Assembly (NCBI RefSeq): GCF_020991475.1
Contig: NZ_JAJMPA010000001.1
Span: 682,001-746,000, forward strand
Source: Pedobacter sp. MC2016-14
GTDB lineage: Bacteria; Bacteroidota; Bacteroidia; Sphingobacteriales; Sphingobacteriaceae
Reading direction: 5' to 3'
DNA length: 64,000 bases
In this document: in pieces, positions 1 to 8,586 of the stretch
Layout of the letters: every line of letters starts with the position of its first letter
Numbering within the stretch: the first letter of the stretch is position 1
The notes under the pieces: model-generated
Seen by the model: only the letters and a program-made list of their open reading frames with translations
What the model was told of the DNA's origin: nothing
Databases searched by the model: none
Program-made: the position numbers and the translations under genes

Positions 1-2337
1 TGGTTATTACTTAACGATGTACTCTACTTTTTTGAACAGGACATTGAGGGCAAAAAATTAAACCCTTTTTTAAACAAGCGTTATATCACCATTCCGAAAG
101 CTACAGAAGAGACCTATTTTGAAAAATTTGTAGCGCCACTGATTGAAAAATATCATGTGTATGCAGAAGGCTTTGACATTAATACCGAAAAACACGAGCC
201 TGTTCCTGTACTAAAAGTCATTTATGTAGAAGGCGGTATTTCTCAGATCCAACTTTATTTTAAATATGGGGCCTATGCTTTTGGGATGGGCAATGATCAA
301 AAAGTGACCGTTAGGGTGGCTAGAGACGAGGACAATTATATTTTTACCCGCATCAGGCGGGCGGCAGACTGGGAAAAGAATAAGTTTGGAGAACTCATTA
401 AACTGGGGCTCAAAAAAGTAAGCCCTTTATTTCATAACCTTGAGCTGAATGATAAACAAGGTGACACAGACCTTTCTTATGGCATCATTAACTGGGTAAA
501 TGAATACCTGGATGAGCTTACCGGAAGAGGATTTGAAATAGAACAAAGTAGCGGAAACAAACGTTTCCTGTTTGCATCTGCAAAAATAGATTTCGAAGTA
601 AAGGAACAGAACGACTGGTTTGACATCAATGCTTTAGTTTATTTTGGCGATCAGGCGGTTCCATTTATCGCCTTAAAGCAACACATCCTGCATAAAAAAA
701 GGGAATTTATTTTACCAAACGGCGCCATTGCCATTCTTCCTGACAAATGGTTTAGCAAGTTTGGAAGCCTGTTTAGCCTTGCAGAAGGGGGAAATTCACT
801 AAAATTGAAAAAGCACCATATCGGGCTGATCAATGACCTTGCAGAGGATAGCATCACCAATGTTACCCTCTCCAGGAAGCTGGAAAAACTAAACGACTTT
901 GAAAACATTGAAGAGACCAGTATGCCCATACATTTTAAAGGGGAGCTGCGGAGCTATCAAAAAGCGGGGTACAACTGGTTTAGCTTTTTAAGAACATACA
1001 ACTTTGGCGGCTGTTTGGCCGATGATATGGGTTTGGGTAAAACCATACAAACCCTGGCCATGTTGCAAAAAATAAAGGAAGAGGATGAAGAAGCGGCTAC
1101 ACACAGCACCTCGCTTATTGTTATGCCTACTTCTTTAATTTACAACTGGTTAAGCGAGGCAAAAAAGTTTAGCCCCAAATTAAAAATCCTTGCTCACACA
1201 GGCAGCAACCGAAATAAAAATATAAGCCACTTTATCAACTATGACATCGTAATTACCACTTATGGAATTACCAGGGTTGACATAGACATTTTAAGTACCT
1301 TCTATTTCAATTACATCATTCTGGACGAGAGCCAAAACATTAAAAATCCTTCTTCTAAATCTTTTAAGGCGGTAAGGATTCTAAAATCCCGTCATCGCCT
1401 TGCGCTAAGCGGCACCCCGGTAGAAAACTCTGTAAGTGATCTGTGGACGCAGCTTACCTTTTTAAATCCTGGTTTATTGGGCACACAGGCTTATTTTAAC
1501 GAAGAATATGTACAAGCCATAGAAAAAAGAAAAGACGAAGACAAAGCCCGTAAATTGCAAGCCATTATTAAACCTTTTGTGCTTAGAAGGACAAAAGAGC
1601 AGGTAGCAGAAGAATTACCTCCAAAAACGGAACAGGTAATTTATTGTAATATGACCGAAGACCAGGCCGCTACTTATGAGAAAACGAAATCGGCCTACCG
1701 TAATGACTTGCTGAGCAGTATGGACGATGGCACTTTTGCCAAAAAGCAAGTGCAGCTTTTACAGGGTTTAACGGCATTGCGCCAGCTGGCCAACCATCCT
1801 GCTATGGTAGATAAAGAGTATGCATCAGACTCTGGTAAGTTTGAGAATGTTATCCATACCTTAGACAATGTGCTTAAAGGTGGCCATAAGGTGTTGGTAT
1901 TTTCTCAGTTTGTTAAACACCTTTCCATTTTCAGAAAGTATTTTGACAGCGAAAATATCCCTTATGCTTATCTGGACGGAGGCACCAAAGAAAGGGGAGA
2001 AGTAGTATCAGAGTACCAGGAAAACACTGACCTTAAAGTCTTTTTGATTTCTATAAAAGCCGGAGGGGTGGGCTTAAACCTTACCCAGGCTGATTATGTA
2101 TTTATTCTGGATCCATGGTGGAATCCTGCGGTGGAGCAACAGGCGATAGATCGTAGTCACAGAATTGGCCAGAACAAAAAAGTATTCATTTACAAGTTTA
2201 TCACCAAAGACACGGTAGAAGAGAAAATCCTTGCCCTGCAAAACCGGAAGAAGCGCTTGGCCAGCTCACTCATTACCACAGAAGAGAGCTTTATAAAATC
2301 ACTTAGCAAGGAGGACATTCAGGAAATCCTCGGCTAA
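1..2337 (+). CDS. SNF2-family DEAD/DEAH-type helicase (5' end cut by the window)
   Basis: An ATP-dependent SWI2/SNF2 translocase that remodels DNA-protein complexes in the cytoplasm. The frame is open from base 1, so the GTG at 157 is internal and the true start lies outside. Motif I, DDMGLGKTIQT, is encoded from 1021. The DEAH-box position reads DESQ, followed by motif III LSGTPVEN. The C-terminal RecA lobe has VLVFSQF, AGGVGLNLT and DPWWNPAVEQQAIDRSHRIGQ-type motifs V/VI, all intact. The N-terminal few hundred residues resemble the SNF2-associated region of bacterial members. Its 3' end overlaps the convergent aat gene by 39 bp. The target is unknown; family assignment is firm. Confidence 0.93.
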   Translation, partial: WLLLNDVLYFFEQDIEGKKLNPFLNKRYITIPKATEETYFEKFVAPLIEKYHVYAEGFDINTEKHEPVPVLKVIYVEGGISQIQLYFKYGAYAFGMGNDQKVTVRVARDEDNYIFTRIRRAADWEKNKFGELIKLGLKKVSPLFHNLELNDKQGDTDLSYGIINWVNEYLDELTGRGFEIEQSSGNKRFLFASAKIDFEVKEQNDWFDINALVYFGDQAVPFIALKQHILHKKREFILPNGAIAILPDKWFSKFGSLFSLAEGGNSLKLKKHHIGLINDLAEDSITNVTLSRKLEKLNDFENIEETSMPIHFKGELRSYQKAGYNWFSFLRTYNFGGCLADDMGLGKTIQTLAMLQKIKEEDEEAATHSTSLIVMPTSLIYNWLSEAKKFSPKLKILAHTGSNRNKNISHFINYDIVITTYGITRVDIDILSTFYFNYIILDESQNIKNPSSKSFKAVRILKSRHRLALSGTPVENSVSDLWTQLTFLNPGLLGTQAYFNEEYVQAIEKRKDEDKARKLQAIIKPFVLRRTKEQVAEELPPKTEQVIYCNMTEDQAATYEKTKSAYRNDLLSSMDDGTFAKKQVQLLQGLTALRQLANHPAMVDKEYASDSGKFENVIHTLDNVLKGGHKVLVFSQFVKHLSIFRKYFDSENIPYAYLDGGTKERGEVVSEYQENTDLKVFLISIKAGGVGLNLTQADYVFILDPWWNPAVEQQAIDRSHRIGQNKKVFIYKFITKDTVEEKILALQNRKKRLASSLITTEESFIKSLSKEDIQEILG

Positions 2338-2931
2338 AATCATTTCTGCCCCCATGCTCATTAAATGTTCATTGGGCAACTGGCAGTCTATTAATTCATA
2401 TTCCAGATGTTTACACAACCAGATCAGTGCGGTTTTGGAAGCATTACTAACACTGCTAAACATACTTTCGCCGCAAAACACACGGTTAATTTGCAGACCA
2501 TATAAACCACCCACCAAAACATCATCCTGCCAAACTTCTACACTGTGTGCCCAGCCTGCATGGAACAAATCGATATAGGCTTCCTGCATCTCATTGGTGA
2601 TCCAGGTTCCATCCTGATCCTTGCGGGGAGTTGCAGCACAATTTACAATCACATCTTCAAAGGCGGTATCCATAGTGACACTAAAGGACTTATCTTTTAA
2701 CACCTTCTTCATACTCTTACTCACCTTCACCTTGTTGGGGTAGATCACGCAACGTTCCTTAGGGGCATACCAACAAACCGGATCACCTTCACTAAACCAG
2801 GGAAAAATACCATGCCGATAAGCAAGAATCAGCCTTTCCCTGCTCAGGTCGCCGCCAATTGCCAGCAATCCATCAGGCTCAGAAAGCGAAGGGTTTGGAA
2901 AGATGAGTTCTTCTGTAAGCTGAAATATCAT
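2299..2931 (-). CDS. aat: Leucyl/phenylalanyl-tRNA--protein transferase
   Basis: Transfers Leu or Phe from aminoacyl-tRNA to proteins with N-terminal Arg or Lys, marking them for ClpAP degradation (N-degron pathway, cytoplasm). The 210-aa length is normal for the family. Family blocks are visible: FPNPSLSEPDGLLAIGGDLS at residues 11-30, YRHGIFPWFSEGDPVCWYAP, then DGTWITNEMQEAYIDLFHAGWAHSVEVW, GGLYGLQINRVFCGESMFS and the C-terminal IDCQLPNEHLMSMGAE. The gene is convergent with the SNF2 helicase and the two share 39 bp at their 3' ends. The next gene upstream on this strand ends 16 bp away. Confidence 0.96.
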   Translation of the reverse strand: MIFQLTEELIFPNPSLSEPDGLLAIGGDLSRERLILAYRHGIFPWFSEGDPVCWYAPKERCVIYPNKVKVSKSMKKVLKDKSFSVTMDTAFEDVIVNCAATPRKDQDGTWITNEMQEAYIDLFHAGWAHSVEVWQDDVLVGGLYGLQINRVFCGESMFSSVSNASKTALIWLCKHLEYELIDCQLPNEHLMSMGAEMILAEDFLNVLLAK

Positions 2932-2947
2932 TTACAAATTAACGATT

Positions 2948-3946
2948 TTAGACCTCATCGATCAAGCCAAGCGCCCTGGAATGGGCAATCGCCTCTTCGC
3001 TATTCTTAAATAAAAGCGTGCTAATCCCTCTAATTTCTGCTTTAGCAAGGGTAACGAGGGTCTCGGCCTGCTTGGATTTCCTGATGTTACGAATATAGAT
3101 CGCCACTATATTTTTAGGATATTTAACTGCAATAGATGTATAAATCTCGGGGTCCTGCTGCGAATTGTCTCCAAAAAAAACAAACTTCTGATTTGGAAAA
3201 GCATCCAGTATCCGCATCACCCGCAACAGCTTGCCTTCATGTCCGGTTTTACCAGTCTTGAAGAAACTCTTCCAACGCTTAATCTGATTCAATAAAAACA
3301 CGCCTTCGGGCAACTTATTAAACCGGAACATTTCCACCAAATAATCATACAGGTTCCATTCGCTGCTGGAAACATAGAAAAAAGGATTAGGTTGATTGGC
3401 CTCCGTATGCGCCTGAGCCAGGAGCTGATAATGCTTTTGGGTAGATTTAAAGGTTCTACGCGTACGTGGGTTTTTAAACAACAATGACCTTAGCCTCCGT
3501 AAAACGGTAGCAGAATGTGAAACCATTACGGTATCGTCTACATCTGATATAAAGGCATACTGTGTGATGTGAGGTACATACACCATTCCTTTTCCTTCGC
3601 TCAACACCTCTGAATTTTCATCCATCGCCTCAACCCTTACTTCATGCCAGCCTGCCGCTACATTCCTATCCTGCATGCCTGCTTTTGAAGCATCCCATTC
3701 AAATTTGAAAAAGCCATCATATTCTGCAGTTTGCTCCAGTACCTGCTCATGAAAATACAAGCGTACTTTGGCGAAGGGGTAAGGTCTTAAAACGAATAAT
3801 TTAAGTAAATGCACGGTGTTTACCACAACATTATTGCTGTACACCTGGTTAGTTTTAGCTTTATGTTTAAATACATGGCCATATACCACCAGGTTGTGTG
3901 TATGCCCGTAACCATGATAAACTTTAACACTTGTAGAATTATTCAT
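2948..3946 (-). CDS. App1-type phosphatidate phosphatase domain protein (DUF2183)
   Basis: Probable phosphatidate phosphatase of the App1/DUF2183 family, HAD superfamily. The HAD nucleophile motif DVDDT lies at residues 135-139, SSSEWNLYD near 196 supplies the conserved Ser region, and FFGDNSQQDPEIY near 262 is the acidic metal-binding motif. The first 130 residues form the beta-rich N-terminal region seen in bacterial members. No signal peptide is visible. The gene is divergent from a diacylglycerol-kinase-like gene 48 bp away, whose reaction would be the reverse (DAG to PA). Fold and family are clear; the substrate is inferred from yeast App1. Confidence 0.85.
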   Translation of the reverse strand: MNNSTSVKVYHGYGHTHNLVVYGHVFKHKAKTNQVYSNNVVVNTVHLLKLFVLRPYPFAKVRLYFHEQVLEQTAEYDGFFKFEWDASKAGMQDRNVAAGWHEVRVEAMDENSEVLSEGKGMVYVPHITQYAFISDVDDTVMVSHSATVLRRLRSLLFKNPRTRRTFKSTQKHYQLLAQAHTEANQPNPFFYVSSSEWNLYDYLVEMFRFNKLPEGVFLLNQIKRWKSFFKTGKTGHEGKLLRVMRILDAFPNQKFVFFGDNSQQDPEIYTSIAVKYPKNIVAIYIRNIRKSKQAETLVTLAKAEIRGISTLLFKNSEEAIAHSRALGLIDEV

Positions 3947-3994
3947 CTTAATTCAAACAGTGTTAACCTTAAGTTGTTTGTAAGGTAAATAAAA

Positions 3995-4867
3995 ATGGAA
4001 GATACGCTAGCTATAAAGTTGTTATTTGTGGTCAATCCTGGCTCCGGAAGCAAGGAAGACAATTATAGTGAAATCATTCAGCAATACTTTTCGGCAAGCA
4101 AACAGGAATTTGAAATTTATGAATTACCTGCAAACTGTTCAGTAGAAAAAATAAAAGAGAAGATCCAAAGTTCCGCGGCGGATAGGGTTATTGCTGTTGG
4201 TGGCGACGGGACCTTAAAGCTTGTGGCCGATTGCCTGCTCAATACAAATACTCCTATAGGCATCATTCCGGCCGGTTCTGCCAACGGGATGGCGAAAGAA
4301 CTGGGCATATCTACAGTTCCAGAAGAAGCCCTGCACACCGCAGTTCATGGAACTCCTAAAAAGATTCACGTAGTAATGGTCAATGGAGAATTGTGCATTC
4401 ACCTGGCCGACATAGGCTTCAACGCTTACATTGTTAAAAAATTTGACGACCTGCCCCAACGGGGAATGCTGGGTTATGCCAAAGCAGCCTGGCATGCCAT
4501 ATGGAACCATCATAAAATGAATGTAGAATTCGTGATAGGCCAAGACAAGATCAAATCTGAAGCGGCAATGGTAGTGATTGCGAACGCTACGATGTACGGA
4601 ACTGGCGTTAAAATTAATCCCGATGGGGTTTTAGACGATGATGTGTTTGAAGTGATCCTGGTTAAAAAATATTCCGTCCTGGAGATCCTTAAAATCAGGT
4701 TCACCAACCTTCCTTTTGATCCGGAGAAAATAGAAACCTTTAAAACGAATACATTAAAGATTAAAACGAAACACAGGGCACATTTTCAAGTAGACGGCGA
4801 GTACATGGGCAAAGTAAATCAGTTAGAAGCTCAATTGATCCCTGATGCGATCAGTATTATAGTTTAA
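3995..4867 (+). CDS. Diacylglycerol kinase-like lipid kinase (DagK/YegS family)
   Basis: A lipid kinase with the DAGK catalytic domain, expected to phosphorylate diacylglycerol or a related lipid at the membrane. VVNPGSGS lies at residues 12-19, the nucleotide-binding GGDGT at 69-73 and PAGSANGMA at 92-100. The C-terminal lobe carries NPDGVLDDDVFEVILV and HFQVDGEYMG, typical of YegS/DgkB. The 290-aa length is normal. It is divergent from the App1-like phosphatase with 48 bp between start codons, so the two may share control. Sphingoid-base or undecaprenol-type substrates are not excluded. Confidence 0.9.
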   Translation: MEDTLAIKLLFVVNPGSGSKEDNYSEIIQQYFSASKQEFEIYELPANCSVEKIKEKIQSSAADRVIAVGGDGTLKLVADCLLNTNTPIGIIPAGSANGMAKELGISTVPEEALHTAVHGTPKKIHVVMVNGELCIHLADIGFNAYIVKKFDDLPQRGMLGYAKAAWHAIWNHHKMNVEFVIGQDKIKSEAAMVVIANATMYGTGVKINPDGVLDDDVFEVILVKKYSVLEILKIRFTNLPFDPEKIETFKTNTLKIKTKHRAHFQVDGEYMGKVNQLEAQLIPDAISIIV

Positions 4868-4873
4868 ACTCTA

Positions 4874-5521
4874 CTATTTACAATATTGACTCAGCAATTC
4901 ATCTGCCAGTGTGGAACCCATATGCTTAACAAACAAAAAGTCCTCACAAGCCCCCTGCCTGTCTTTTTGTTTCAATTTGGCTTTACCATCACTGATCTTA
5001 CTTTGAAGATATTCCTCGTCAATACCTAGCTGTTGTTTCAACAAGTCCATTTTCGGCTCGTCAGCTTTATTGTAAATTCCCTTTTCTTTGTTGCGGTAAA
5101 AATTTTGCACCGCATTACTTAAACCTTCGTTTGCTTTGTAAGCCGCTATAGCCTTTTGAATATCCTGAGGGGTTTTAAGGTCACAATTGTATCCGGATAA
5201 ACGAAAGTTTACAGGAACATACAGCGCCACTGCCGTATCATATCCTTCGGGCATCTTCCACTTTCCGCTACTCAAACGGATTAACCGCAAAGCCTCATCG
5301 TCCAAATCGGTACCAATTCCGCTACTTACCCTGGAAGTGTAAACTTCTCCGGCAGCATTGAGTTTAAAACTGATGTTAACGATGCCCTGTATACAATTTT
5401 GTAAAGAGTATGGAGGGTAAATTGTGTTTTGCGTGATAAAAGATTCCAGTCCCCCCTTGATCTCTTGTCCCTGCACACAAAACCCAATAAATAAAAATAC
5501 TGAAGTTATTAGCCCTTTCAT
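4874..5521 (-). CDS. Secreted TonB C-terminal-like domain protein
   Basis: A protein of about 215 aa, with start chosen at the second Met (MKGLITSVFLFIGFCVQGQ), which begins a clean Sec signal peptide; an upstream in-frame ATG at 5536 would spoil it. Residues about 35-110 resemble the TonB C-terminal domain (YPPYSLQNCIQGIVNISFKL...GEVYTSRVSSGIG...LDDEALRLI), which binds peptides or receptor TonB boxes. The rest is charged and helical with no recognised motif. There is no N-terminal membrane anchor, so it is not a standard energy-transducing TonB. It ends 7 bp from the convergent lipid kinase gene. The role is unknown. Confidence 0.65.
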   Translation of the reverse strand: MKGLITSVFLFIGFCVQGQEIKGGLESFITQNTIYPPYSLQNCIQGIVNISFKLNAAGEVYTSRVSSGIGTDLDDEALRLIRLSSGKWKMPEGYDTAVALYVPVNFRLSGYNCDLKTPQDIQKAIAAYKANEGLSNAVQNFYRNKEKGIYNKADEPKMDLLKQQLGIDEEYLQSKISDGKAKLKQKDRQGACEDFLFVKHMGSTLADELLSQYCK

Positions 5522-5553
5522 AGCCCCAATATACAAAAAACAAGGAGTATTAC

Positions 5554-5982
5554 CTAATCATTTGTTTTATCAGCTATAGGCATAACACGCTCCACACGTT
5601 CTCCATTTTCATCAAGTTCACCATTTTCATCGCGGTCTTTTGAAATCTTGTCGAAGATCTTATCCATGTGTTCTACATAGGTATTGGTATCATCCACAAA
5701 AAAAGTAAGACTAGGAACTACACGTGCCTGATGACGGATACGTGCGCCAAGCTTATACCTGATTTCATTGCTATGTGAATTTACCGTCGCAATAGACAGC
5801 GCTGTATTGTTTGTACTTAAAAAACTCAGATAAACCTTAGCCACCGCTAAATCCGGAGACACACGAACACGTGTAATGGTAACCAGTGTATTGGGCAAAT
5901 ATGCCCCAGCTTCGCGCTGAAAAATTGCAGCCAATTCTTCTTGCAACACTCCGGCAAATTTTTGCTGACGTTTACTTTCCAT
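5554..5982 (-). CDS. rbfA: 30S ribosome-binding factor A
   Basis: A small KH-fold protein that binds the pre-30S subunit and helps 16S rRNA 5'-end maturation. The N-terminal MESKRQQKFAGVLQEELAAI and the core VTITRVRVSPDLAVAKVYLSF fit the family, as does the stretch IRYKLGARIRHQARVVPSLTFFVDDT. At 142 aa it is slightly long because of an acidic, disordered tail that is common in Bacteroidota. It follows hflX by 11 bp on the same strand, so the two ribosome-associated genes are probably co-transcribed. Confidence 0.95.
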   Translation of the reverse strand: MESKRQQKFAGVLQEELAAIFQREAGAYLPNTLVTITRVRVSPDLAVAKVYLSFLSTNNTALSIATVNSHSNEIRYKLGARIRHQARVVPSLTFFVDDTNTYVEHMDKIFDKISKDRDENGELDENGERVERVMPIADKTND

Positions 5983-5993
5983 AATCTTTTTTA

Positions 5994-7184
5994 TTAATAT
6001 AGCAGTTTATCATAAGGGTAACGCTCCGTATGCAAAGCAATTACTTTATCGTACAATAACTGTTTAAATTCTTCTAAATTCTCCTTGTGCAAAGCGGATA
6101 TAAACAATGCCGGCGCATTATTAGTGGCCATCCAGGTCCGTTTAAATTCCTCAAGCGTCATGGTTACCTTTTCTTCATCCGCGGCAATGGGTTCGGGACT
6201 TACATACGCATCAATCTTATTGAACAACATTATGGTTGGCTTATCCAATGCGCCTAAATCTTTTAAGGTTTCATTAACTACGCCAATCTGGTCCTCAAAG
6301 CTGGTATGAGATACATCCACCACATGAATCAAAATATCTGCCTCTCTAACCTCATCCAGTGTAGATTTAAAGCATTCTACAAGATGATGGGGAAGCTTGC
6401 GGATAAACCCTACCGTGTCTGAAAGTAAAAATGGCAAATTCTCAATCACCACTTTCCTAACTGTTGTATCCAGAGTGGCAAACAATTTATTTTCTGCAAA
6501 CACCTCAGACTTGGACACCATATTCATAATGGTAGATTTGCCCACGTTGGTATAACCTACCAAGGCAACCCTAACCAGGGCAGTACGGTTTTTTCGCTGA
6601 GTTTCATTTTGCTTGTCAATCAACTTTAAGCGTCCCTTAAGCAGCGAGATTTTTTCAAGGATCATCCTACGGTCACTTTCAATTTGCGTTTCTCCAGGCC
6701 CGCGCATTCCAATCCCACCCTTTTGTCGCTCAAGGTGGGTCCATAACCGGGTTAAGCGCGGCAGCAGGTATTGAAGCTGTGCCAACTCTACCTGTGTTTT
6801 AGCTTGCGCAGTTTGGGCCCTTCCGGCAAATATATCCAGGATCAGGTTACTACGGTCAAGAATTTTAACCTGTAATTCCCGCTCAATATTACGCAATTGC
6901 GATGGCGACAGCTCATCGTCAAACACCACCATATCAATCTCTTCAGATTTCACATAGGCGGCTATTTCTTCCAATTTTCCTGTCCCCACAAATGTAGCAC
7001 GCTCCGGGCGCAGCATTTTTTGTGTAAAAGAATGTTCAACCACACCTCCGGCAGTATCCACCAAAAATGCCAGTTCATCCAAATATTCTTTCGTTTCCTC
7101 AGGCGTTTCTCCTGGTCTAACTACGCCAACCAGAACCGCACGTTCGGGTTTAAGCGCTGTATCGTAATATTTCTGCTTTCCCAT
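5994..7184 (-). CDS. hflX: Ribosome-associated GTPase HflX
   Basis: A GTPase that splits stalled or heat-damaged 70S ribosomes. The N-terminal HflX domain includes VGTGK near 66-70. A helical linker carries the signature RGPGETQIESDRR at 161-173, and the G domain has P-loop GYTNVGKST at 210-218, the DTVGFI switch II motif and NKID. The 396-aa length is normal. It starts 37 bp downstream of trpC and runs into rbfA, so it may be transcribed with the trp genes or from a weak promoter in that gap. Confidence 0.96.
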   Translation of the reverse strand: MGKQKYYDTALKPERAVLVGVVRPGETPEETKEYLDELAFLVDTAGGVVEHSFTQKMLRPERATFVGTGKLEEIAAYVKSEEIDMVVFDDELSPSQLRNIERELQVKILDRSNLILDIFAGRAQTAQAKTQVELAQLQYLLPRLTRLWTHLERQKGGIGMRGPGETQIESDRRMILEKISLLKGRLKLIDKQNETQRKNRTALVRVALVGYTNVGKSTIMNMVSKSEVFAENKLFATLDTTVRKVVIENLPFLLSDTVGFIRKLPHHLVECFKSTLDEVREADILIHVVDVSHTSFEDQIGVVNETLKDLGALDKPTIMLFNKIDAYVSPEPIAADEEKVTMTLEEFKRTWMATNNAPALFISALHKENLEEFKQLLYDKVIALHTERYPYDKLLY

Positions 7185-7221
7185 AGATTACACAAAGGTA
7201 CAAAAGTTATACCGTGTTCAA

Positions 7222-8007
7222 TTAACTCAATTTACTGACAAATTCCCGCATTGCCGCTCCTGGGTCTTCTGTTTTCATAAAACTTTCGCCAATCAGAAAG
7301 CCATCAAAGCCTGCTTCGGCCAGTTCGTTTATGGTATCTGGATGACTGATTGCACTTTCAGAGATTTTTAAAAACTCATCAGGAATCTGATCCACCAGCT
7401 CGAAGGAAGTCTGAATATTTACAGAAAAATCGCCAAGGTTCCGGTTATTTACCCCTATAGCATCCAGGTCTGGTGTTATACTTTGCTGCAGTTCATCAAG
7501 ATTGTGTACTTCCAGCAATACATTTAAACCAAGGGACTTAGCCAATTCTGCAAAATTCTCAATTTCATCTGGTGTTAAAATTGCCGCGATGAGCAAAATA
7601 ATATCGGCCCCCATTGCTTTGGATTCTATGATCTGGTATTCATCAATTATAAAATCTTTACGTAAAATGGGAATGTTATTTGCCGCTCTTGCGGCTAAAA
7701 GGTCAGCGAGTGTACCACCAAAAAAATCAGTATCTGTTAAGACAGATAAAGCCGAGGCACCGGCCGCAGCATAAGCGTTAGTGATTTCTGTAACTGAAAC
7801 CCGATCGTTAATGATCCCTTTAGAAGGAGATTTGCGTTTAAACTCGGCAATGATCCCGCTGCGCGCTTCGTCCAGTAAAAAATCTTCAAAAAGAAAAGGT
7901 GTACGGTTAAAATAAGCCTTGCTTTCCAGCTGTTTAATGGATACAGCAGCTTTTGCCAATTCTACTTCCTGCCTTTTCCTGGCTACAATTTTATCTAAAA
8001 TATTCAT
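7222..8007 (-). CDS. trpC: Indole-3-glycerol phosphate synthase
   Basis: Catalyses ring closure of CdRP to indole-3-glycerol phosphate in tryptophan synthesis. It is a 261-aa monofunctional TIM barrel. EFKRKSPSKG at residues 55-64 holds the substrate-binding Lys, LRKDFI near 115-120 holds the catalytic Lys, and GVNNRNL and ISESAI follow, with the phosphate-binding FLIGESFM near the C-terminus. It begins 2 bp after trpG. No trpD lies between trpG and trpC and no trpF follows, so the cluster here is only E-G-C. Confidence 0.96.
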   Translation of the reverse strand: MNILDKIVARKRQEVELAKAAVSIKQLESKAYFNRTPFLFEDFLLDEARSGIIAEFKRKSPSKGIINDRVSVTEITNAYAAAGASALSVLTDTDFFGGTLADLLAARAANNIPILRKDFIIDEYQIIESKAMGADIILLIAAILTPDEIENFAELAKSLGLNVLLEVHNLDELQQSITPDLDAIGVNNRNLGDFSVNIQTSFELVDQIPDEFLKISESAISHPDTINELAEAGFDGFLIGESFMKTEDPGAAMREFVSKLS

Positions 8008-8009
8008 GT

Positions 8010-8582
8010 CTATTTTTCTAACCAGTTTTTCATCATTTGTTTACCAAAATCGGTAAGTACACTTTCGGGGTGGAATTGTACCCCCCTTACATCAAATTCC
8101 TTGTGACGCAAGGCCATAATCTCATTATCCGCATCTGTAGCCGTTATGGTAAGACATTCAGGCAAACCTTCGCCGTTAACTACCCAGGAATGGTAGCGCC
8201 CAACTTTAATTTCGGTTGGACAATCTTTAAACAATATTTCAGAGGCATCCAATACCTCAATTGGCGTAGCAATACCATGCATAGGTTTACCCAGATTCAG
8301 CAAACTGCCCCCAAAAGCTTCGGCAATGGCCTGCTGCCCTAAACAAACACCAAAAATACTTTTATGTGGTGCATATGCCTTGATGACATCCAGCAACAAA
8401 CCCGCTTCTTCCGGAATCCCAGGCCCCGGAGAAAGAATGATCTTGTCAAAAGCAGCCACATCTTCCAGGGCAAACTTATCATTACGCCACACCACCACAT
8501 CACGGTCAAGCTCGTTTACCAAATGCACCAGATTATACGTAAATGAATCGTAATTGTCTATTACTAATACTTTTTCTTTCAT
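8010..8582 (-). CDS. trpG: Anthranilate synthase component II (glutamine amidotransferase)
   Basis: Class I glutamine amidotransferase that supplies ammonia to TrpE for anthranilate synthesis. The start is placed at MKEKVLVIDNYDSFTYNLVH; in-frame ATGs at 8585 and 8609 lie at or inside the trpE stop and add a non-conserved extension. The oxyanion strand SPGPG, nucleophile motif GVCLGQQAIAE and the His-Glu pair in VQFHPESVLT are intact. In some bacteria TrpG also serves as PabA; context favours tryptophan. It is tightly coupled to trpE (stop at 8587) and trpC. Confidence 0.95.
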   Translation of the reverse strand: MKEKVLVIDNYDSFTYNLVHLVNELDRDVVVWRNDKFALEDVAAFDKIILSPGPGIPEEAGLLLDVIKAYAPHKSIFGVCLGQQAIAEAFGGSLLNLGKPMHGIATPIEVLDASEILFKDCPTEIKVGRYHSWVVNGEGLPECLTITATDADNEIMALRHKEFDVRGVQFHPESVLTDFGKQMMKNWLEK

Positions 8583-8586
8583 CATC

